Below, one piece after another: positions 33,759-42,503 of a stretch of 53,974 nt of DNA (its first letter is position 1; every line of letters begins with the position of its first letter). Origin of the DNA: a virus. Location of the stretch: positions 1-53,974 of the IMG/VR virus record IMGVR_UViG_3300044648_000096, one strand, 5' to 3'. Both the position numbers and the translations under genes were made by a program. Below the pieces are notes generated by a model. That model worked only from the letters and a program-made list of their open reading frames with translations, was not told the DNA's origin and ran no database searches.

Positions 33759-34101
33759 AGTTGTATTTTAAATATATGTTCAAATTTTCAATTAAATCCT
33801 TATTATTAATCTTCACGCCCTGATCTACAATTTCAAAAGTAAGCTGTGCAATTAAATGTTTCAAAAAAAGTATTTCTTTTGTATTAACATTTATACTATT
33901 CGCCAAGCTCAACAATATGTCGCCAAGCTCTACATTAGAATACGGGTCGCCCTCAATGTTCTCAAATAACGGGGTTATGCTACTACCCAAAAGGCCATTT
34001 ACATTCGTTAGCCTTGTCTTAAACTCCGTAGTGCCGCGCAAAATCGTTAGCACATCTTCAAGAGTTAATTCATTTGGAGCTATGTTTTGACCTTCTGCCA
34101 T
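33748..34101 (-). CDS. Hypothetical late protein, 117 aa
   Basis: Start set at the ATG at 34101 (MAEGQNIAPNELTLEDV), overlapping the upstream stop (TAATG); the longer frame starts with TTG inside the previous gene. Leu/Asn-rich, predicted mostly helical with LGDILLSLANSINV and LFLKHLIAQLTFEI. Possibly a chaperone or trimerising virion part. Unrecognised. Confidence 0.6.
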   Translation of the reverse strand: MAEGQNIAPNELTLEDVLTILRGTTEFKTRLTNVNGLLGSSITPLFENIEGDPYSNVELGDILLSLANSINVNTKEILFLKHLIAQLTFEIVDQGVKINNKDLIENLNIYLKYNYGN

Positions 34102-34616
34102 TAATGTGAAATACAATTCCTTAACTGTAAACAACTCAAATAGCCATAACCCTGAATCACATCCATAAAATCACTTACACCAGCGTTAGTTGATGCAAAA
34201 TACCAGTAAAAGTGTAAATAATAATTTTGATAAACAGCATCAGATTTCCAAACTCTCGATTTCGGAAACTTACCATAGTGAACGGTTAAATCAATATTGT
34301 ATCCAGAATTAGGAATAATCACCTTATTCAAGGGATTTGTTATATCTAGGCTTTCTGTTGGAGATAAAAGAATACCAGACGTTACTTGACAAACATAATT
34401 TAAGTTTTGCCTACATTGTCCATCGCCAGTTACAATCAAAACATCATCAATTGCTATATAAGGTATTTGTGTTCTATAAACTGTTTTATAATTATATGAC
34501 ACGCCAGTAGTTATTTGAATAGTCGAAACTAATTCGGAAGAAGTATTATGATATAGAGCGTCCATATTAGATGAAAAAAATGTACTAATTAAACTATTGT
34601 CACCATTAACATACAT
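34101..34616 (-). CDS. Putative structural protein, 171 aa
   Basis: Start set at the ATG at 34616 (MYVNGDNSLI), 2 bases after the previous stop; the longer frame uses TTG within that gene. Beta-rich, Tyr/Ser/Thr-rich. Unrecognised; virion surface protein likely from its neighbours. Confidence 0.55.
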   Translation of the reverse strand: MYVNGDNSLISTFFSSNMDALYHNTSSELVSTIQITTGVSYNYKTVYRTQIPYIAIDDVLIVTGDGQCRQNLNYVCQVTSGILLSPTESLDITNPLNKVIIPNSGYNIDLTVHYGKFPKSRVWKSDAVYQNYYLHFYWYFASTNAGVSDFMDVIQGYGYLSCLQLRNCISH

Positions 34617-34618
34617 AC

Positions 34619-35248
34619 TTAAGCTGATAACCTTAACCAAATGGCTGGGTCAGCCCCGCCAAAAATATCACTATCTGTGAATGCTGGAAATGTAGACGGT
34701 AAAGCCCCATAGGCATTTGATACAGCTAAAAGTGTTCTTGCCGTTGCTCCAAGCGTACTTGGTTGCCCGAATACGTTTGGCAATGCCACCGCGTCTATTG
34801 CTCTAAATGTTGGAGCAGATGCGGCATTATGAACCCAAGCTAACCAATAAATACCCCTATTCAGAGTGGCGTTAATAGTGATAGACTGCACAGTTGCGCT
34901 ATCCCCATTAATTAATCCGGCATCAACAAGAAGGGTTCCGGGAACGTTATTCCCATTATCCCTGTATATTCCCAATCTAACCTTGCTTCCGGCGGTTCCG
35001 GCAACGGTGATTTCCATAGCTATTCTATCAGCAACACAATCTTTACCAACTATAAAAGGGACACCGTGAAGAAAATTTGACAATAAACTTCCGCGAGTTG
35101 TTAGCGCTGCGTTGTTTATGGCTTGAGAATACCAAGCGTTATAAGTGGTAGTTCCTGTCTTTCTATACAGAAACTCTCTTGCTTCTATGAGCGTATTTAC
35201 GTCATCCTCATCTAATTCGTGAGGTAAAACAACATATTGATTTGCCAT
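34619..35248 (-). CDS. Putative virion surface protein, 209 aa
   Basis: The N-terminal 35 residues are helical and acidic (LDEDDVNTLIEAREFLY). The rest is a beta-rich domain (SKVRLGIYRDNGNNVPGTLLVDAGLING, ...IYWLAWVHN) with the pattern of carbohydrate-binding or fibre-tip jelly rolls. It overlaps the neighbour start by one base. Adhesin or decoration role inferred. Confidence 0.5.
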   Translation of the reverse strand: MANQYVVLPHELDEDDVNTLIEAREFLYRKTGTTTYNAWYSQAINNAALTTRGSLLSNFLHGVPFIVGKDCVADRIAMEITVAGTAGSKVRLGIYRDNGNNVPGTLLVDAGLINGDSATVQSITINATLNRGIYWLAWVHNAASAPTFRAIDAVALPNVFGQPSTLGATARTLLAVSNAYGALPSTFPAFTDSDIFGGADPAIWLRLSA

Positions 35249-35634
35249 TACTTCTTGAAAATTAAATCACATTTAATAGTTCCTGACGAAACAGTTCCTT
35301 TATTCCAGTGGGGTCTAACATATTTATTTGTGAGTTCTGAATAACTAATAACATTAGATGACGTTCCCGAATTAACTGTTATTGTCGCTAAAGGAATGTC
35401 TACAAAATTCACATTATCAGAAGATTCTTGAAGCTTTATAACGCCATCAGCGGTATCCAAACTGGTCGCGTCAAGTTGCAAACATACTTTAGTAAAGCCA
35501 GATGCGTCAGTCGCACTAATTGATGTTAGACTTGTTGCAGCAGATGTTCCGCTTGCAATTGGAGTTACTTTTTCAGTAAGAATATTTCCCCTATCAATTG
35601 CATGAACAATTCTGTTTAATTCATTAGTTGTCAT
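35248..35634 (-). CDS. Small structural protein, 128 aa
   Basis: A short helical N-terminus then a beta-sandwich-like sequence, Thr/Ser/Ala-rich (SGTSAATSLTSISATDASG). It resembles small decoration proteins found in series in Bacteroidota phage late operons. No specific family. Confidence 0.5.
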   Translation of the reverse strand: MTTNELNRIVHAIDRGNILTEKVTPIASGTSAATSLTSISATDASGFTKVCLQLDATSLDTADGVIKLQESSDNVNFVDIPLATITVNSGTSSNVISYSELTNKYVRPHWNKGTVSSGTIKCDLIFKK

Positions 35635-35645
35635 AATAAATGTTT

Positions 35646-36146
35646 TTAAATATAAACCTCAATAAAAATTTCAGTGTTAAGCAACAAATCGTCAACTGCA
35701 ACATTAAGTAGCACATCACTAGCGTCAGCAGTAGCTAAAAATGAATTTAAGTAAATTGAATTCGCATCATTGCGTCCCATGCTAAACTGTATCGTTGCTG
35801 GCTTATTACTTACCGCGTAAACTAAATCAGGAGCTTGGTAATTACTTGGATGATGAAAAAATACTTTGTTAGCAGTAAAAGCACCTGTTAAAGTACCTGT
35901 ATATGCCCCCGCCGAATCCCTTGTCCAAGCAATATCGCCTAGAGTGTTTTCCAGCACTCTGACAGTTGGATTATCAGTTGAAGATTGAGTTAAAAGACCC
36001 TTGTAAATCTTTTTGTAGGCCGTTACGCCCATCTGATTTAGCTGACCCAAAGGAACAACCTCATCTTTGTTTTCCGCGTTTAAAACCCCACCCAAACGTT
36101 TTGGTTCAGGTAGGATTTCAGCGCGATCATTTTTGCTCTTAATCAT
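35646..36146 (-). CDS. Putative fibre/decoration protein, 166 aa
   Basis: The N-terminal segment (EPKRLGGVLNAENKDEVVPLGQLNQMG) has the same plan as the N-terminus of the 321-aa neighbour (residues 1-40, ending ...DDVVTKRQLSDGG): a conserved 'D-x-V-V-[PT]-x-x-Q-L' anchor of the kind used to attach fibres to a virion. The rest is beta-rich. The shared anchor suggests both bind the same site. Confidence 0.55.
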   Translation of the reverse strand: MIKSKNDRAEILPEPKRLGGVLNAENKDEVVPLGQLNQMGVTAYKKIYKGLLTQSSTDNPTVRVLENTLGDIAWTRDSAGAYTGTLTGAFTANKVFFHHPSNYQAPDLVYAVSNKPATIQFSMGRNDANSIYLNSFLATADASDVLLNVAVDDLLLNTEIFIEVYI

Positions 36147-36157
36147 TTGTGATTAGA

Positions 36158-37123
36158 TTATAGATTAGTACGATGTAAACGATAAGCAACTTGGCATCTT
36201 AAAACGCCAGCAGCAGTTCCCGGCTGAGTCCAAGCGGTAGACTTAAGGCTAATGCCTGTACCTACTGATAAAGGATTTCCGGCAGTTGTTAAAGGGTAAA
36301 CGGCAACGATTTTGTCACCAGCAGCACCAAGTAAGTTAGCAGCAGTTGTCGCTCCCGATAAGGTAGCTCCACCACCCGAAATACAAACTACAAGGTCATC
36401 AGCACCACCTGTATAGGCAGCAGTATCGAAATCATAGATTAATACAGCAGAAACAAATTCCATTGCATAAGCAGAAGATACCCCTGCGATTAGGGCTGCG
36501 CCGTTTGCGTGACCAAGATCACCAGCCGCAGTTCCTACAATTTCAGTAGCGGTTAGGGTAGTTTGCTCAGTGATAATTCCACTCGCGATGTTTAAAGTAC
36601 CTACACTTGTTTTCCAAGCAGTAGCACTAATTCCTCTGAAAATGATTGTCTCATTCGGAGCAACAACAACAGAAGCGTTTGCAGAGTTACCATCAATGGT
36701 AGCCCCCGTTTGACCAAACACAGCCATTGGTTTTGCAGCAGAGTTTTTTACAATTCTGATTGCTCCTAAAGCAGCAGTTGGTAATTGAGCAGAATCTAAC
36801 GCGGTAGCAACGGTTGTGAAATCGTTGAACTCAGAAGATAATGCTGTCCCGGCTTGTGCGCCACCAGCTAACGCTGTTAAAGAAGTGCGAGAGTAATAAC
36901 TATTCGCTGCGCCAAATGTAGCCCCGCCAGTTAGCGTAGACGCTCCCGTTGTGGTTAAAGTGTTGTTTATGACAACATCTTCAAACGTTCCGTCAAAACC
37001 ACCATCTGAAAGCTGTCTTTTGGTGACAACATCATCATCTTGTTCGCCCTCAGCGATATTTCCGATTTTACGGGCTTTAGTTCCCATTGGGACTAATTTT
37101 CCGTTTTTAATTCTAAAATTCAT
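36158..37123 (-). CDS. Putative head or tail fibre protein, 321 aa
   Basis: N-terminal anchor with DDDVVTKRQLSDGG, then a Thr/Gly repeat-like shaft (VVINNTLTTTGASTLTGGATFG) and an Ala/Thr-rich beta C-terminal domain. Anchor-shaft-tip organisation is typical of trimeric fibres. It opens a unit just after a terminator. Receptor specificity cannot be read. Confidence 0.55.
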   Translation of the reverse strand: MNFRIKNGKLVPMGTKARKIGNIAEGEQDDDVVTKRQLSDGGFDGTFEDVVINNTLTTTGASTLTGGATFGAANSYYSRTSLTALAGGAQAGTALSSEFNDFTTVATALDSAQLPTAALGAIRIVKNSAAKPMAVFGQTGATIDGNSANASVVVAPNETIIFRGISATAWKTSVGTLNIASGIITEQTTLTATEIVGTAAGDLGHANGAALIAGVSSAYAMEFVSAVLIYDFDTAAYTGGADDLVVCISGGGATLSGATTAANLLGAAGDKIVAVYPLTTAGNPLSVGTGISLKSTAWTQPGTAAGVLRCQVAYRLHRTNL

Positions 37124-37140
37124 AATTGAAAGTATTTATA

Positions 37141-37176
37141 TAAAAAAGGGGAGGCTTTTAACCGTCCCCGTTTTTT
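37141..37176 (-). terminator. Rho-independent terminator after the 534-aa gene
   Basis: Minus strand: GGGGACGGTT-AAA-AGCCTCCCC then TTTTTT. The stem has a single bulged C. It divides the 534-aa gene from the fibre gene cluster. Confidence 0.7.
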
Positions 37177-37193
37177 ATTGGTTATTAATTTGA

Positions 37194-38798
37194 TTACTGA
37201 ATTAATTGATCTGTTGGTACAGCAAAGAATTCGCTGATAGTTACCGCAGGGTCGCCACCACCAATATTCAAGTGCTGATAGAAAGCAATCATTTCATCGC
37301 CAGCATCAAACACTAAATCAGTAGTTCCAGCAGAATATACCGGGTATTCAGTTCCGTTTAAGAAACAAGTAACATTACCATTGATGTCAACCTTAACCCA
37401 CATCATAGCTGAAACAGCATCAGTGAAGTTTACGGCTGTATCAGTAGCAACAGTAGCAGCGTTATTTAAAATACCAAAGGTATAAACACTGTCGCCGTCA
37501 GCAGCACCACCGCCAATAGCGGCTAGGTCAGTATAGTCGTTGTAGTCAGCAGTGTAAACTGCTTTCTTACGGAAACCGAAGATAAACTGAGTGTCAGTCC
37601 AATCAGCAGCCACAACGCGGCAACCTACCATGAAAGGAGTCTTGCCAACGATAAACGACTGATCGCCTAATGTTTGCTGATTAGCAGATGTGTGAGAACC
37701 TTCGCCAGCAGTGTCATCTTGATCTAACAATAGACCAGCGGCAGCAAGAACCGGGGCAACAATAGTTTGAGTACCGATGTTTGTACGATTCATTGGGGTA
37801 TAACGAGATAACTGCCATCCTAATGTGTTGGCTGTACCTGTCGGAGCAGCACCTAGTGGGTCTTGGAACACGATAGGGGCATCAAACCACTCTTGCAGAG
37901 TAGAAGCATCACCTTCGTAAACCTGAACCATTAATTTGTGCATTACGCGCTCAAACGCTTTAAATCCTGTAAGGTTAGTTGTAGAAGAACCTGTTCCGTT
38001 GTCAGCATAAACAATCTGAACCTTTGGAACATAAGCTAATTGACCTTTTTGATTATGAGCAGCAGCAGTTGTCAAAGAAGTGATTGCAAATCCATCGTAA
38101 TTCTGACCACTAGTTGCGTAAGCACCAGCAGTAGTTTTAGGAGCAACACCACCAAGATAACCTGAAATAAGATTACCCCACATTTGGTCGATAACTGGTC
38201 GCCATTCAGCAAGATCAGCACCAACACCAAAGCTGTAAACAGCAGCGGTAGTTACTGAGTAGTTGTCATCAGCAAAGCCAGTTCCGTCAGCGTTAGTACA
38301 AGGACGAACAGTAGAAGCACCTAAACGGGCAGTCATACCTTGCTCTGGCACTGGATAATATCCAGCATCATCAGTGATAGAAAGTCCTGTTCCTAATAGC
38401 AAAGAAGCAGCAGTAACGAAGTTACCAGTGTCAGCATTGATCTTAGAAACTAATTCACCATGAATTGCTTCGCGCTGTAAAGCGGCAGTAGCACCCAAAG
38501 TTGTGATTACAGGAGGGGTTACATAAGTGTAACGCTTTAGAACTTCCTGTACACCATTACGGGTACGGTTAGTGTCGCCAATTTCGATTGTGTAAGCTGT
38601 ACTTGCTGTTGGAGTGTAAGATGTTGCGCCTACACTAACTACTTGTACTACTTCCGCACGATATTTTGTTTGGAGAATTGAGGTAATGTTTCTTTTGTCT
38701 GTACCACTCAGACCTGCGATGGTTACTACACCACCACTGCTTTGAATGTCACTCGCTGCCGAGCTTGCACTCAAAACTGATTCATTGATTGGTTTCAT
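37194..38798 (-). CDS. Major virion-associated protein, 534 aa, with lectin-like C-terminal domain
   Basis: Ala/Thr/Gly-rich throughout. The N-terminal 100 residues include SSGGVVTIAGLSGTDKRNITSILQTKY. Residues about 375-530 (FIVGKTPFMVGCRV..., FIFGFRKK, NDYTDLAAIGG, NNAATVATDTAVNF, MWVKVDINGNVTCFLNGTEYPV) have the strand pattern of a concanavalin/LamG-like sandwich. I recall similar domains in environmental phage structural proteins. It has its own promoter (38827-38857) and terminator, implying strong expression, so an abundant decoration or fibre protein is likely. Confidence 0.55.
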   Translation of the reverse strand: MKPINESVLSASSAASDIQSSGGVVTIAGLSGTDKRNITSILQTKYRAEVVQVVSVGATSYTPTASTAYTIEIGDTNRTRNGVQEVLKRYTYVTPPVITTLGATAALQREAIHGELVSKINADTGNFVTAASLLLGTGLSITDDAGYYPVPEQGMTARLGASTVRPCTNADGTGFADDNYSVTTAAVYSFGVGADLAEWRPVIDQMWGNLISGYLGGVAPKTTAGAYATSGQNYDGFAITSLTTAAAHNQKGQLAYVPKVQIVYADNGTGSSTTNLTGFKAFERVMHKLMVQVYEGDASTLQEWFDAPIVFQDPLGAAPTGTANTLGWQLSRYTPMNRTNIGTQTIVAPVLAAAGLLLDQDDTAGEGSHTSANQQTLGDQSFIVGKTPFMVGCRVVAADWTDTQFIFGFRKKAVYTADYNDYTDLAAIGGGAADGDSVYTFGILNNAATVATDTAVNFTDAVSAMMWVKVDINGNVTCFLNGTEYPVYSAGTTDLVFDAGDEMIAFYQHLNIGGGDPAVTISEFFAVPTDQLIQ

Positions 38799-38826
38799 AA
38801 TTGATTTTTTTTAATTGATTATGAAC

Positions 38827-38857
38827 CAAATGTACTAAACAATAGATGTTATAACAT
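38827..38857 (-). promoter_or_regulatory. Promoter element with TAGATGTTATAACA palindrome
   Basis: -7 TACATTTG (38827-38834) and the perfect palindrome ATGTTATAACAT (38846-38857), 29-60 bases upstream of the 534-aa gene. The same palindrome flanks the portal and scaffold promoters. Confidence 0.55.
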
Positions 38858-38891
38858 TAAATGTTTCCACATTTAATTAACACCTTAATTT

Positions 38892-39671
38892 TTACTGTTC
38901 AGCTTGCTTTGAGATTTTATCTGCGAATGCAGATTTGTCGTATGCAGAGATTCCGCCCTGTAAGATTTGAGCCATTGTTCTTGCTAAATCTTCGTGCATA
39001 ACATCGGGTAAATTGCTTGTAAGAGTTTTAGAAGCAAGTATTACTTGACCACTTGTTAGGTTAGTATTGGCGGAAGTAAATTGATCGCCCGGATTGTAAT
39101 TAACGCTATTATGTGTAGAAGGAGCGGTACAGATATAAGATGTGGCGTTTACTAAAACACCAGTTCCTTCATTAATAAGGTCAGATTCGGTTCCTATTGT
39201 GTAATTTGCGGGAGCTATAAGATAGTTTAATTCCCCCGCCAAAGTGCCGCCTAAGCCTCTATAAAGAGTCCACCCAGTCGAATCCTCTAAGTGATACACC
39301 TTTGAATTACTTGGCTTACGGAAAGAACACAATAGCAATGGATTTAACTCATTATTATTGATGGGCTTCACATACGCCCTCTCGCCATCCACAAGTAAGT
39401 CTAGGAAGCTTAAATAATGATAATCGGTAGGATAATTGATGTGGTTAATAGTGAATTCAGTCCCCACCGAAGTTGTTGTAATGGTAGCTGTTATTTTTTT
39501 AAGAAGCGTGTATAATTTCTCACGAATAGATACTTCATTCTTTTTGTACATATCAAATATAATCATCTGAGCTTCCCGCCCGGCATTGTTATACTGATTG
39601 AATGAAAATCTACCAGACCTTGATCTGTCCATGTAAAAATCACATCTTTCCCTTATTTGTACACTATTCAT
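38892..39671 (-). CDS. Head-tail adaptor-like structural protein, 259 aa
   Basis: The N-terminal helices (VQIRERCDFYMDRSRSGRFSFNQYNNAGREAQMIIFDMY) followed by a beta domain and a C-terminal helix (DVMHEDLARTMAQILQGG) match the layout of podoviral gp4-type or crAss-like ring adaptors. The ATG overlaps a TTACA-N5-TGTAA palindrome. Adaptor role is inferred from layout and position near the capsid gene. Confidence 0.55.
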   Translation of the reverse strand: MNSVQIRERCDFYMDRSRSGRFSFNQYNNAGREAQMIIFDMYKKNEVSIREKLYTLLKKITATITTTSVGTEFTINHINYPTDYHYLSFLDLLVDGERAYVKPINNNELNPLLLCSFRKPSNSKVYHLEDSTGWTLYRGLGGTLAGELNYLIAPANYTIGTESDLINEGTGVLVNATSYICTAPSTHNSVNYNPGDQFTSANTNLTSGQVILASKTLTSNLPDVMHEDLARTMAQILQGGISAYDKSAFADKISKQAEQ

Positions 39672-39723
39672 TACAATATTTGTAAATTAAATTAGCACTA
39701 AATTATTATTACAGTATTTGTAA
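39671..39723. promoter_or_regulatory. Two TTACA-N5-TGTAA palindromes at the adaptor gene start
   Basis: 39671-39685 (spacer ATATT, containing the start-codon position of the 259-aa gene) and 39709-39723 (spacer GTATT). The 38-base centre-to-centre spacing would place two dimers on roughly the same helix face. Confidence 0.6.
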
Positions 39724-39746
39724 AAAAGCGGGGTTTTTAGCCCCGC
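39722..39746 (-). terminator. Terminator hairpin below the 259-aa gene promoter, facing the 379-aa gene
   Basis: GCGGGG...CCCCGC stem with a 7-base loop and a T6 run on the minus strand. It ends transcripts of the 379-aa gene at 39756. The stem itself uses the over-represented GCGGGG/CCCCGC word. Confidence 0.75.
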
Positions 39747-39755
39747 CGTTTACGT

Positions 39756-40895
39756 TTATTTTTTAGCTTCTGCTAGTTTTGCTTTAAGCTTATCCATGCT
39801 ATCACGGTTCGGCTTATACAAATGCAGTCCTTTAAACTTTAAAGTTTTTGCCTCAGCAATCAGTTCGTTAAATTCTTTTTCTAACGGATTAGAAATAGAA
39901 TCTTCGCCTACTGTTTCGCGTATCTTCGACGCTGCTAGATCAGCATTTTGTTTCTTCAAAGCTTCAAGTTCTTTCTTCATCACTTCAAGCTCAATATCCT
40001 TGTCGTCTTTCGCTGCCGACATTGAACTTGAATTTCCTTTCATAATTTTTTCTGACTGAGATATTTTTTCTTTTGATCTCAAATCAATAGTCGTAAGAAC
40101 ATCCGAGTGGTCTTGCAAGAACTTAACCGCAAGATCAAACGTATGCCCAAACGTATATCCATGAAACTTATAACCAACGGTTAAGTCATGCTCAATCACG
40201 CCTGTTTGTAATGCGCGGTTAAACACTGTTATAATTCCAAGATTAGGGTTTTCATGCACTGATAAAAATTCCGCTGGCTCTTTTTCCGCTTTCTTTAGAA
40301 CCTCTGCTTGAACCATTGTATAACTCATGTGGTTCGGGTCAAATCCTAAGTTACGAGCGTAATCAAACAATTCCTGACCATGTAATCCCTTAGCGATAGT
40401 AACCGCACGTTGACCTTTCTCAATACGCATAATTTCGTTATGAGCGGCTTTGTCCTTGTCTACTACGCGGAATAAATGGTGTTTAATGTTATGTGACAGA
40501 TTTGGAGAATCCACCACAATAGGACTCTTTGATAAGATGCAAGCTTTACGAGCTTCGGCGGGAATAGTACGGTCAAATACATTAATCATTCCTAAAGGAA
40601 ATCTTTTCCATTTAGGCTGACCACTTTTAGTAAAGCCGTTAAATTCTCCGTAATAAAGCCCCGATGCTTTGTCGAGTACCGCCGGACAAGAAAAGTCCGT
40701 AGTTCTCATTCTTTCAAAATCTCTTTTCTTTATAGCTTCATATTCTACGATTCCTTCTGTTGGACAAACATCAGGGTTATCAAGATTTGCTACTTTAAAT
40801 TCTAATCCATCGTTGTTCCTAAACACGATGTAAAGTGGCTTACCACTCTTTGTTCTTGGAATACCAACTGTGTTGGTTGCTTCTGCAATTTCCAT
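39756..40895 (-). CDS. Late protein with C-terminal coiled coil, 379 aa
   Basis: The N-terminal part (1-240) is mixed alpha/beta without a familiar motif. Residues 285-330 form a coiled coil (DKDIELEVMKKELEALKKQNADLAAS). It is immediately downstream of the capsid gene and enclosed by terminators on both sides, so separately regulated. It may be a capsid-associated or assembly protein. No enzymatic motif. Confidence 0.6.
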   Translation of the reverse strand: MEIAEATNTVGIPRTKSGKPLYIVFRNNDGLEFKVANLDNPDVCPTEGIVEYEAIKKRDFERMRTTDFSCPAVLDKASGLYYGEFNGFTKSGQPKWKRFPLGMINVFDRTIPAEARKACILSKSPIVVDSPNLSHNIKHHLFRVVDKDKAAHNEIMRIEKGQRAVTIAKGLHGQELFDYARNLGFDPNHMSYTMVQAEVLKKAEKEPAEFLSVHENPNLGIITVFNRALQTGVIEHDLTVGYKFHGYTFGHTFDLAVKFLQDHSDVLTTIDLRSKEKISQSEKIMKGNSSSMSAAKDDKDIELEVMKKELEALKKQNADLAASKIRETVGEDSISNPLEKEFNELIAEAKTLKFKGLHLYKPNRDSMDKLKAKLAEAKK

Positions 40896-40924
40896 TTTGT
40901 TGTTTTTTGTTTTGATTTATAAAT

Positions 40925-40955
40925 AAGCGGCGAGTTTTTATCCCCGCCGCCTTTT
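40925..40955 (-). terminator. Terminator after the major capsid gene
   Basis: GCGGCG...CGCCGC six-pair stem with a 12-base loop and T-rich tracts on both sides, so it could act on either strand. It ends the capsid transcript. Confidence 0.65.
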
Positions 40956-40964
40956 TGATTTTTA

Positions 40965-42446
40965 TTACGCTGCCTTGTAAAGGATACCGCAAAGTGTCGG
41001 GTTGTATACGCAAAGCATATCTTCCTTCAACATTGCTACCTTATCAGCATCAACTTCTGACTGAACTAATCCTTTAGAACCAGTTAAACCAATATAAGAT
41101 GCCTCTACGCTTGAACGGTTAACACCGTTAGCTTCTTTACAAAGGATTTCCATTGTAGGTTGGTCATCAGTGCTGATACCCATTGCGAAGTATGTAGATG
41201 ACATTAAAGAACGTCCATCTGCACCAACTTCTGGGAACAGTTGCTCATCATCAAACATTGGGTCAAGCACGAAATACGCGCTGTTTCCATTGATGTTGAA
41301 CTTAGTGAAGTTGTAACCAACTTCTACCTCAGCACCACCAGCTTGTGAGCTTTGAGTGATGTTCTGAACCATTGTGATGTTCTGATTACCAGAAAGGTTA
41401 ACCATCTTCTGTTGAGCATTCTCATACCCATCAGTTCCAGTTAAGAATACCCATACGATGTTCTGAACTTGGTTAGAACTCTTTTGCATGGTTTTCATCA
41501 AATCAGCAAAGTCATCTTCTGTTGCCTCACCGTTAGTTCCTGAACCAGTCGCTACGTTTGTAGAAGATACTTGTTCTTCCCATCCGTCACCGATCATAAT
41601 TGGAAGCCCGGTTTCAGGGTCGTTACCAAGTTTTGATTCAGTTGCTAAAGAGCCGTCAGAATTCTTCATAGAAGATACTGAGAACTTCTTGTGACGCTCG
41701 TTTTCCATAGCGTACTGTGCGCGAGCTTGCTCTACTGCCCAATACATCCATCCAATTTGCGCTCCGTCTGCATATTCATACCAAAGAATATCCGACTTTG
41801 CACTACCAGTGATGGCAATAGTCTTACGTTGGATAGTCATGTGGTTGATATAAGTATCAGGGTGCTTTGAACGGCTATCTGACCTTAGTGAACCTTCTGA
41901 GTAAGAAGTAAAGAGCGGGAAACAAGTTTTGATTGACCCTACGTGAGTTGCGTAAACAAACGCAGTTCCAGTTACCGACTTGAAGTTATATACATAACCT
42001 GTTGCGCTAGAACCAGAAGCATAACTCATTACACGAGCTTGGTAACCGCTAGAAAAACGAACTACTTGACCCGGATAAAGGTAAGTGTCTTGCATTTTAA
42101 GGCTGAAATCGCCATTTGCGCCTGATGCTCCTACTTGAGAAAGGATTGTGGCTGCTTTTTCGATACGTCCGATTACATCAAAACGATAAGCATTGTTTCC
42201 AATACCTTTTGACTCGTTCATCTTTGGAACCTTAGTATCTACTTTTCCGTTGATTCCATAACGTCCTACCGCGCCGGAGGTTAGGTAAGTCATCATATAA
42301 CGCTTGTTACGGAACTCAAGCATTTTGCGGTAAGCTGGCTTAACCGCTTGATTTGTGATTAAATCATTTTGTGTTGTACAAGTATCTGCGTTGTACGTAC
42401 CCCTTTTAATATTAATTTGACCGGGGTTAGTTGGTGCTACTGACAT
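40965..42446 (-). CDS. Major capsid protein (HK97-type, crAss-like)
   Basis: A 493-residue protein immediately downstream of the scaffold-like gene, flanked by a terminator, with the even Ala/Gly/Ser composition of a capsid protein. The length is close to that of crAss-like capsid proteins. Residues 198-224 (YINHMTIQR..., ending WYE) recur in the 82-aa gene at 52294-52542, which is unusual. Individual HK97 elements (E-loop, A-domain) cannot be placed without structure prediction. The GroES-like protein of this phage probably assists its folding. Confidence 0.8.
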   Translation of the reverse strand: MSVAPTNPGQINIKRGTYNADTCTTQNDLITNQAVKPAYRKMLEFRNKRYMMTYLTSGAVGRYGINGKVDTKVPKMNESKGIGNNAYRFDVIGRIEKAATILSQVGASGANGDFSLKMQDTYLYPGQVVRFSSGYQARVMSYASGSSATGYVYNFKSVTGTAFVYATHVGSIKTCFPLFTSYSEGSLRSDSRSKHPDTYINHMTIQRKTIAITGSAKSDILWYEYADGAQIGWMYWAVEQARAQYAMENERHKKFSVSSMKNSDGSLATESKLGNDPETGLPIMIGDGWEEQVSSTNVATGSGTNGEATEDDFADLMKTMQKSSNQVQNIVWVFLTGTDGYENAQQKMVNLSGNQNITMVQNITQSSQAGGAEVEVGYNFTKFNINGNSAYFVLDPMFDDEQLFPEVGADGRSLMSSTYFAMGISTDDQPTMEILCKEANGVNRSSVEASYIGLTGSKGLVQSEVDADKVAMLKEDMLCVYNPTLCGILYKAA

Positions 42447-42503
42447 TTTATTTTTGTTTTAAGTTTGACATTTATTTTTTTGTCAATCCTTAAATCAAAA
42501 AAG

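Noticed and set aside
37194-38798. 534-aa protein as a tail sheath
   Set aside because: No sheath handshake pattern is visible, the C-terminal domain is lectin-like, and no tube or baseplate genes accompany it.
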